A DNA stretch of 64,000 bases. Origin: Williamsia serinedens. Lineage in GTDB: Bacteria; Actinomycetota; Actinomycetes; Mycobacteriales; Mycobacteriaceae. The stretch covers positions 1 to 64,000 of the forward strand of contig NZ_JAMTCG010000010.1 in assembly GCF_024171725.1 (NCBI RefSeq). The letters run 5' to 3'. Below, one piece after another: positions 59,612-64,000 of the stretch. The position numbers and the translations under genes were made by a program. Below the pieces are notes generated by a model. It worked only from the letters and a program-made list of their open reading frames with translations, was not told where the DNA came from and did no database searches. How positions within the stretch are numbered: position 1 is the first letter of the stretch; each line of letters starts with the position of its first letter.

Positions 59612-59937
59612 CGCGGTGTGCCGCCGCCACACCACCACGAACGCACCAGAGCGATGGAGGTGCCAGGACTCAAGTGGGGAACGCTCGAACGGATGGGCAG
59701 AGCGGCAATAGCGCTCATGAGCGTGGGCCACCGCGGGTCGGTGGACGTGTCCCTGATTCGGACCGTTGTCGACTCCCACACCGTCTCGTAACAGGGACCC
59801 TCGCCTAGTTCGTGCTCGGGGCCGTTGCGTCCGCAGCAGCGTGACACCGGCATGGTCGACCGGATCCAACAGTGCGACCGCCGAGGCGGTCACTTCCTGC
59901 AACACACTGTCGGGATCGGTGGTCGCGTCCCTAGTTC
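59612..59937 (-). pseudogene. Decayed GAF-domain gene
   Basis: On the minus strand one frame reads 'RDATTDPDSVLQEVTASAVALLDPVDHAGVTLL', the usual start of a GAF domain in GAF-ANTAR regulators, with a stop just upstream and no start codon. A second frame then gives 'EHELGEGPCYETVWESTTVRIRDTSTDPRWPTLMSAIAALPIRSSVPHLSPGTS', the following GAF strands. The loss of about 30 residues and a frame change between them make it non-functional. Confidence 0.65.
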
Positions 59938-60229
59938 ATAGCATGTCGCGTGCCAGTCGGCCGATCTGGCCGTGCACACCCGACTCGTCGTCACCTACAT
60001 CGCGCGCCCTCGCCACATCATTCCCTTCACCCCGGGTGCGCGGACGCGATGCCACGCACGGCTATCACCGGCGCGGCTTGCCGATACCGACATTCTGCCA
60101 TCAGCAGCACGCCTGCGTGTTCAACACGATCGCAAGAACAACGACCATCGCAATCCTCAGGTCGCGAGCGGTCACGGCTCCAGGTGGTGATCGCGCCCCA
60201 GACCGGGGTACCCGACGCCCAGGCGGTGC

Positions 60230-60245
60230 GTACTGTGATCAGTAC
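60230..60245. promoter_or_regulatory. Inverted repeat upstream of the GAF-ANTAR gene
   Basis: GTACTG-TGAT-CAGTAC, six perfect base pairs, 40 bp before the GTG at 60286. Possible operator or -10 region (the arm contains TACTGT). Confidence 0.35.
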
Positions 60246-60285
60246 AACCACACACGACTCCTGACCGCGTCGGGAGAGGTGCACC

Positions 60286-60966
60286 GTGGAACTTGCCCAG
60301 CGAGCGTGCCTGCACGCTTTGAGATCGCTCCATGTCGACGGCGTCGCCGTCGTCGTCGGCGGCGGCATCGACTCGCTGTGGTCGGTTGTCGAGTCGACAG
60401 GCAGCGGTGTCCGCGCGATCGACGAAGCTCAGTTCGATCAAGGCGTCGGGCCGGTCGTCGATGCCCTGTCGCGCGGTGGCGTGCATTCCGCGACTGATCT
60501 GGAAGGGCCGGGGCCCTACGGCACGTTCCTCGCCCACAGCGCCAACTCCGCGTCCATCCGGGCCGTGTTCGCGATCGGGATCTCGCTACCCACCGAGAAC
60601 CCCGCCGCGCTGCAACTCAGTCGCTTCGCGCCGGGGCAGCTCGAGGACGAGACACTCGTTTCGCAGTACGCGCGCACCGTTGCGCTCGCGATCGCCGACG
60701 ACATCGAACGAACCCTCCGTGATCGAACGTCCGCCCGGCACTGGATCGAGCGGTTCGTGCCGACGGAGAACACGTGAGCCGGAGTCCGCGACGGGATCGC
60801 GAGCCGCCAACGCGTCGCGACGGCCGCCATCGCGATTGCTGCGCAGTCACCGATGTCTGTGGCCGATGCCGTCAGTCGTCTCCGCGGCCTCGCATTCGCC
60901 ACGAACCGCCGGCTCGTCGACGTCGCCGCCGACGTGATGGCCGGCGCCTTCTTCGACATCTCGTGA
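60286..60966 (+). pseudogene. GAF-ANTAR regulator interrupted by an in-frame TGA
   Basis: GTG 60286 has GGGAGAGG upstream. Residues 1-~150 form a GAF domain ('PYGTFLAHSANSASIRAVFAIGISLPTENPAALQLSR'). The frame stops at TGA 60775-60777, but the same frame continues without further stops to 60966 and encodes an ANTAR RNA-binding domain ('RVATAAIAIAAQSPMSVADAVSRLRGLAFATNRRLVDVAADVM'). One nonsense change therefore separates the sensor from the antiterminator domain. Either it is a pseudogene or there is a sequencing error at 60775. Confidence 0.75.
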
Positions 60967-61189
60967 CCGGCACCGACCGCCGTGTCGACAACGGCTCGAC
61001 GCGGCCTTCTGTTGCCGGCGGCGAGCGCTTATCGGTTGGGGGGCAATTCGGGGTCGTGCAACACGGGAGTCGAGTGCCTTAAATTAGTTCTGCACCAGCC
61101 ACTTCAAGCCTCTACCTGACATACGATAAATTATCGGCGCGGAACTCATGCGAGTGACTATGAGGGGGCCGCGCCGACAACCTTCTACC

Positions 61190-61606
61190 TCACCCGCCGA
61201 TTGCGTCGATGGCGGCCCGGGCGACGTCCTCATCCTCGGCGGGTGTCCCACCGGAGGCGCCGACCGCACCCAGCAATGCCCCGTCGTCGGCACGAACAGG
61301 CACGGCTCCCTGGATGGCCAGGACATCGTCGAGCACAGTCGTCAGGTCCCGGAGACCGGGCCGCTCGGGATCGGAGACGAGCTTCTCGACGTCTCCCGAC
61401 GGCCGGTTGAACAGCGCTGCGGCGCGCGCCTTCGCCGCGCTCACCGTCGTCGCAGCAGCGTGGATGCCGTCGAACCGGTGTTGGAGGATCGTGTTGCCAC
61501 CGGGGTCCACGATCGTGATGGCGAACGGTTTGCCGATGTGGCGCGCCCGCTCGGCGGCGGCCGCCGCCGCAGTGAGCGCGAGATCGAAGGACATGTGGTG
61601 GGGCAC
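61190..61606 (-). CDS. GlcG/HbpS-like (DUF336) protein
   Basis: 138 residues from the GTG at 61606 (AGAGGAA upstream; an ATG at 61594 is also possible). 'AAAAAAERARHIGKPFAITIVDPGGNTILQHRFDGIHAAATTVSAAKARAA' and 'GAVPVRADDGALLGAVGASGGTPAEDEDVARAAIDAI' are the GlcG/HbpS fold, whose members bind haem or cobalamin or sit in glycolate operons. It is the last gene of a three-gene operon with the aldo-keto reductase and the SPW protein. Confidence 0.88.
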   Translation of the reverse strand: MPHHMSFDLALTAAAAAAERARHIGKPFAITIVDPGGNTILQHRFDGIHAAATTVSAAKARAAALFNRPSGDVEKLVSDPERPGLRDLTTVLDDVLAIQGAVPVRADDGALLGAVGASGGTPAEDEDVARAAIDAIGG

Positions 61607-61634
61607 GGTGGGATTCCTCTTCCTATGGCGGCGG

Positions 61635-62501
61635 TCAGGTGGTGGTGCGGATCCCCGCCGGGGGTGCACCGATCGGCTTGTCGGAATCCACCGGCGTCCG
61701 CAGCCCCGTATCGAGCGCGGTGATCGCGGTCACCTCATCCGCGGACAGCGAGAAGTCGAAGACGTCGATGTTCGCCGCGATACGCTGCGCGTCAGACGAT
61801 TTCGGTGTCGCCACCAGTCCGAGGTCCATGTGCCAGCGGAGGACGACCTGGCCGGGCTGTTTGCCGTGCTTCTCGGCGAGCTCGGTGACGACCGGCTCCC
61901 TCAACAGGTCGGTTCGTGGCCCGAGAGGGCTCCACGACTCGGTGACGATGCCCTGCGCGCGGTGGTACTCACGTTCGGCGGGGCGGTTCGTGTACGGGTT
62001 GAGCTCGATCTGGTTCACCGCCGGTGTCACCCCCGTCTCGGCGACGAGCCTGTCGATGTGGGCGGGCTTGAAGTTGGACACGCCGATCGCCCGGACCCGT
62101 CCTTGCTCCCGGAGGTCGATCAACGCCCGCCACGTCTCGACGTACTTGTTCACCGACGGCATCGGCCAGTGGATGAGGTAGAGGTCGATGTGGTCGAGTC
62201 CGAGTTCGTCCAGTGAGCGGTCACAGGCCCGAAGGGCTGTGCCGTAGCCGTGTTCGGAGTTCCCGAGCTTCGTTGTCACGACGACGTCCTCGCGAGGCAA
62301 CCCGGAGGAGGCGATCGCTCGTCCGACGGCCTTCTCGTTGCCGTATGCGGCCGCGGTGTCGATCGATCGGTACCCGTGCTCGAGAGCCGATCGCACTGCG
62401 CGCTCGGCCTTGTCGCCGCTCATCGGCCACGTCCCCAACCCCAGTCGGGGCAGCTCGACACCGCCGGTTAGTCGCACCGTCGGCGCGCTCGGCTCGTTCA
62501 T
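61635..62501 (-). CDS. Aldo/keto reductase
   Basis: 288 residues from the ATG at 62501 (GGAAGGGG upstream; an in-frame ATG at 62534 is an alternative). It has the complete catalytic tetrad Asp48, Tyr53, Lys78, His111 in 'SIDTAAAYGNE', 'VVTTKLG' and 'LYLIHWPMP', and the NADPH motif 'TPKSSDAQRIAANIDVFDFSL'. It reduces carbonyls of unknown identity, AKR5/2,5-diketo-gluconate reductase type. Confidence 0.93.
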   Translation of the reverse strand: MNEPSAPTVRLTGGVELPRLGLGTWPMSGDKAERAVRSALEHGYRSIDTAAAYGNEKAVGRAIASSGLPREDVVVTTKLGNSEHGYGTALRACDRSLDELGLDHIDLYLIHWPMPSVNKYVETWRALIDLREQGRVRAIGVSNFKPAHIDRLVAETGVTPAVNQIELNPYTNRPAEREYHRAQGIVTESWSPLGPRTDLLREPVVTELAEKHGKQPGQVVLRWHMDLGLVATPKSSDAQRIAANIDVFDFSLSADEVTAITALDTGLRTPVDSDKPIGAPPAGIRTTT

Positions 62502-62589
62502 CTCTGTCGACCCCTTCCTCTTCTCTGTGGTCATCGGCGCCTCACACTCCTCGGGGATGTGTGACCTGACGTGCGTGATAGCGCTCCTC

Positions 62590-62937
62590 TCAGCGGAGGA
62601 TGTCGGCGAGTTCTTCCCGGCGGCTGAGCTCGTGGGCGTCATCCGCGACGTACGCCGACCCTGCCCCCAGCATCGCGATGGCGCCGCCGATCCAGGCCGC
62701 CCACGATGCGGCGTCGCCGGCGAAACCACCCAGCCAGGGCGCCATCACCATCAGCAACCCCGTGACGGCGATCGCCCAGTGATCACGTGTGGGATCGCGC
62801 GCGATGAGCGCCCAGACCGCGAACACGGTGATCAGCACGCCTGGCCCGGCCGTGAGTCCCGTTCTTACCACGGTGGTGTCGGCCCATGTCGGGGTCGTCG
62901 CCGTGACCACGCCGACGATGACGAAAACCCACCGCAA
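62590..62937 (-). CDS. SPW-repeat membrane protein
   Basis: 115 residues from a TTG at 62937 with AGGAA six bases upstream. It has four hydrophobic segments; 'DHWAIAVTGLLMVMAPWLGGFAGDAASWAAWIGGAIAMLGA' is an SPW repeat. The function is unknown. It is the first gene of the operon opposite tetR. Confidence 0.82.
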   Translation of the reverse strand: MRWVFVIVGVVTATTPTWADTTVVRTGLTAGPGVLITVFAVWALIARDPTRDHWAIAVTGLLMVMAPWLGGFAGDAASWAAWIGGAIAMLGAGSAYVADDAHELSRREELADILR

Positions 62938-62976
62938 GTGTGTTCCTCATCGATCACTCCCTTCTCTCATGCGATT

Positions 62977-62990
62977 CGCTACACGTAGCG
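62977..62990. promoter_or_regulatory. TetR-type operator candidate
   Basis: CGCTAC-AC-GTAGCG, perfect 6-bp arms, followed immediately by a further TAGCG half-site (62991-62995). It lies in the 106-bp gap between the divergent SPW operon and tetR. Confidence 0.65.
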
Positions 62991-63043
62991 TAGCGTTTCG
63001 GGTGACCGACGCATTCCTATGTGATTCATCGAACAGGGGACCG

Positions 63044-63589
63044 ATGCCGACTCCACGTCTCGCCGAGCAGACGATCACCGACGCCACGCTTGAGCTCCTG
63101 CGGTCACACGGACCCGGAGCGGTGACCATCGAGGCCGTCGCGTCACGTACCGGCGCAGCCCGGACGACCATCTATCGACGGTTCAAGAACCGACGAGAGA
63201 TGTTGGTCGCAGCGTTGTCTCCGCTCAGCACACCCCGCCCCCTCGACGCGGATGCTCCCGCGGAGACGCGAATGCGATGGGTCATCGCGCGATCGATCGA
63301 CGCCGTCCGAGACGGCATCGGCTTCGGAGGGATGGCCGCACTCGTCACCGACGCCGACCGGGAGTTCAACGAACTCTTCCGCGAGATCCTCGTCGACTAT
63401 CGGTCACTGATCCTGTCCGTCATCGACGACGGCAGAGCCGACGGGTCGTTCCGGGCTGACCTCGACGGTGACACCTTGATCGACGCGATCGTCGGTGCCT
63501 ACTTCAGTGAGCAGGCACGGTGCGGCGAGATCGGCCCCGACTGGCAGGAACGCCTGTTCGGCCTCTTCTGGCCTGGCGTCGCCGCCTGA
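63044..63589 (+). CDS. TetR-family transcriptional regulator
   Basis: 181 residues from the ATG at 63044 (CAGGGGA upstream). The HTH 'ITDATLELLRSHGPGAVTIEAVASRTGAARTTIYRRFKNRREMLVAAL' is complete; the C-terminal half resembles the TetR_C_11 group. It is divergent from the SPW/AKR/GlcG operon, with a palindrome between them, so it probably represses that operon and itself. Confidence 0.92.
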   Translation: MPTPRLAEQTITDATLELLRSHGPGAVTIEAVASRTGAARTTIYRRFKNRREMLVAALSPLSTPRPLDADAPAETRMRWVIARSIDAVRDGIGFGGMAALVTDADREFNELFREILVDYRSLILSVIDDGRADGSFRADLDGDTLIDAIVGAYFSEQARCGEIGPDWQERLFGLFWPGVAA

Positions 63590-63590
63590 A

Positions 63591-64000
63591 TCAGGAGGGT
63601 CCGGGGTCGACGGCGCGGCGGCGGGTGGTTCGGGCCCGGCTGCCGTATCCCGCGACATGCGCGCGCAGCTCGCGCGAGGCGGCTCGGGCGTCGCCGCGAT
63701 CGAGCGCACGGACGACGGGCCAATGCTCGTCGGCGAGTTGCTCGAGCGGGTGATCGGTCGTGGCGAGGCTGACGGCGGTGAAGATTTCGACGCCGAGGGC
63801 ATTCCAGGCGTCGGCCAGTACGCGGTTGTCGGTGGCCTCGATGATGTGGCGATGGAACGCGGTGCTGGCGCGCGCGAACAGCAGGAGGTCGGTCGTCCTC
63901 GCCCCCTCATTCATCTGGGCGATCGCATCGGCCAGCACGGCCGTGGAACCGGCGAGCGCCGGCGCGGCGAGGCTGCCGGCGAGCCCCTCGAGCGCCGCGC
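63591..64000 (-). CDS. GntR/FadR-type regulator, FCD domain, cut by the window edge
   Basis: The frame is open at base 64000, and 135 C-terminal residues are visible: 'LEGLAGSLAAPALAGSTAVLADAIAQMNEGARTTDLLLFARASTAFHRHIIEATDNRVLADAWNALG' and 'EQLADEHWPVVRALDRGDARAASRELRAHVAGYGS'. This is the all-helical FCD effector domain with metal-site His residues. The N-terminal winged helix lies beyond the window. It ends two bases after the convergent tetR stop. Confidence 0.85.
   Translation of the reverse strand, partial: AALEGLAGSLAAPALAGSTAVLADAIAQMNEGARTTDLLLFARASTAFHRHIIEATDNRVLADAWNALGVEIFTAVSLATTDHPLEQLADEHWPVVRALDRGDARAASRELRAHVAGYGSRARTTRRRAVDPGPS

Larger units (their letters stand above)
58582..61141. 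other. Gene-poor 2.5-kb segment bounded by a 15-bp direct repeat
   Basis: TAAATTATCGGCGCG occurs at 58582-58596 and again at 61127-61141, an AT-rich word in a very GC-rich chromosome. The segment between holds only one plausible intact small gene and remnants of two GAF-type genes, and it begins inside a truncated gene. It may be an old insertion or a scar of recombination. There is no transposase or integrase inside. Bases 58597-59251 contain nothing I can support as a gene. Confidence 0.55.

Noticed and set aside
60775-60777. TGA as a selenocysteine codon in the GAF-ANTAR gene
   Set aside because: No reason for a selenoprotein here, no adjacent SECIS-like hairpin was evident, and ANTAR regulators do not use one.

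Overview
High-GC actinobacterial chromosome, most likely a mycolic-acid-containing member of the Mycobacteriales/Corynebacteriales close to Gordonia or Williamsia. The evidence is a complete mce lipid-import operon with its YrbE permeases and Mkl/MceG ATPase, an antigen-85-type mycolyltransferase, a mycobacterial-style DinB2 polymerase, RpoB/RpoC very close to what I recall of the M. tuberculosis proteins, and DUF222-HNH and AbiEi/DUF559-type actinobacterial proteins. I cannot fix the genus without a search.

Layout. 1-2.4 kb: tail of an IS110-family transposase facing a CocE/NonD hydrolase. 2.7-24.3 kb: the conserved information-processing block rplJ-rplL then rpoB-rpoC. A lipid-transport locus lies between them (mkl, yrbEA, yrbEB, mceA-F, two Mce-associated proteins), mostly with 4-bp start/stop overlaps. 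24.4-41.2 kb: metabolic and repair genes in many short units: ferredoxin-reductase-like flavoprotein, an overlapping glutamine-synthetase-like/amidohydrolase pair (split FluG arrangement), VOC protein, mycolyltransferase, DinB2, UppP, glutamine amidotransferase, AidB-like acyl-CoA dehydrogenase, renalase-like flavoprotein, SixA, a tandem pair of DMT-type transporters, a disulfide oxidoreductase-like flavoprotein and dodecin. 41.3-48.1 kb: FAD-linked oxidase and acyl-CoA synthetase, divergent from a valine/isobutyrate-type operon (mmsA, acyl-CoA dehydrogenase, mmsB). 48.1-58.4 kb: two MarR regulators, VOC protein, a DUF309-nitronate monooxygenase-UdgB operon, a citrate synthase divergent from a helix-turn-helix/citrate-synthase fusion, DUF222-HNH protein, amino-acid permease, TetR. 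58.6-61.1 kb: gene-poor, decayed segment bounded by a 15-bp direct repeat and holding broken GAF and GAF-ANTAR genes. 61.2-64 kb: SPW/aldo-keto reductase/GlcG operon divergent from a TetR gene, then a GntR/FadR fragment running off the edge.

The strongest unexplained signal is a dispersed system of short intergenic arrays with an exact 21-bp period at seven places (about 321, 24285, 25363, 26712, 33097, 35571 and 36672). They fall into two sequence families. Five of the seven lie between convergent genes, one lies between divergent genes, and two arrays in opposite orientation bracket the renalase-like gene. They have no spacers and are not coding. I do not recognise them as a named repeat family.

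Several divergent intergenic regions carry clear operator-like inverted repeats: two TGTCAG-N4-CTGACA sites at the MarR/VOC pair, ACTAGGA-N2-TCCTAGT at acyl-CoA synthetase/mmsA, a 19-bp palindrome before the HTH-citrate synthase, and CGCTAC-N2-GTAGCG before the last TetR. Several genes also have a TANNNT hexamer 5-7 bases before the start codon, which suggests leaderless transcripts.
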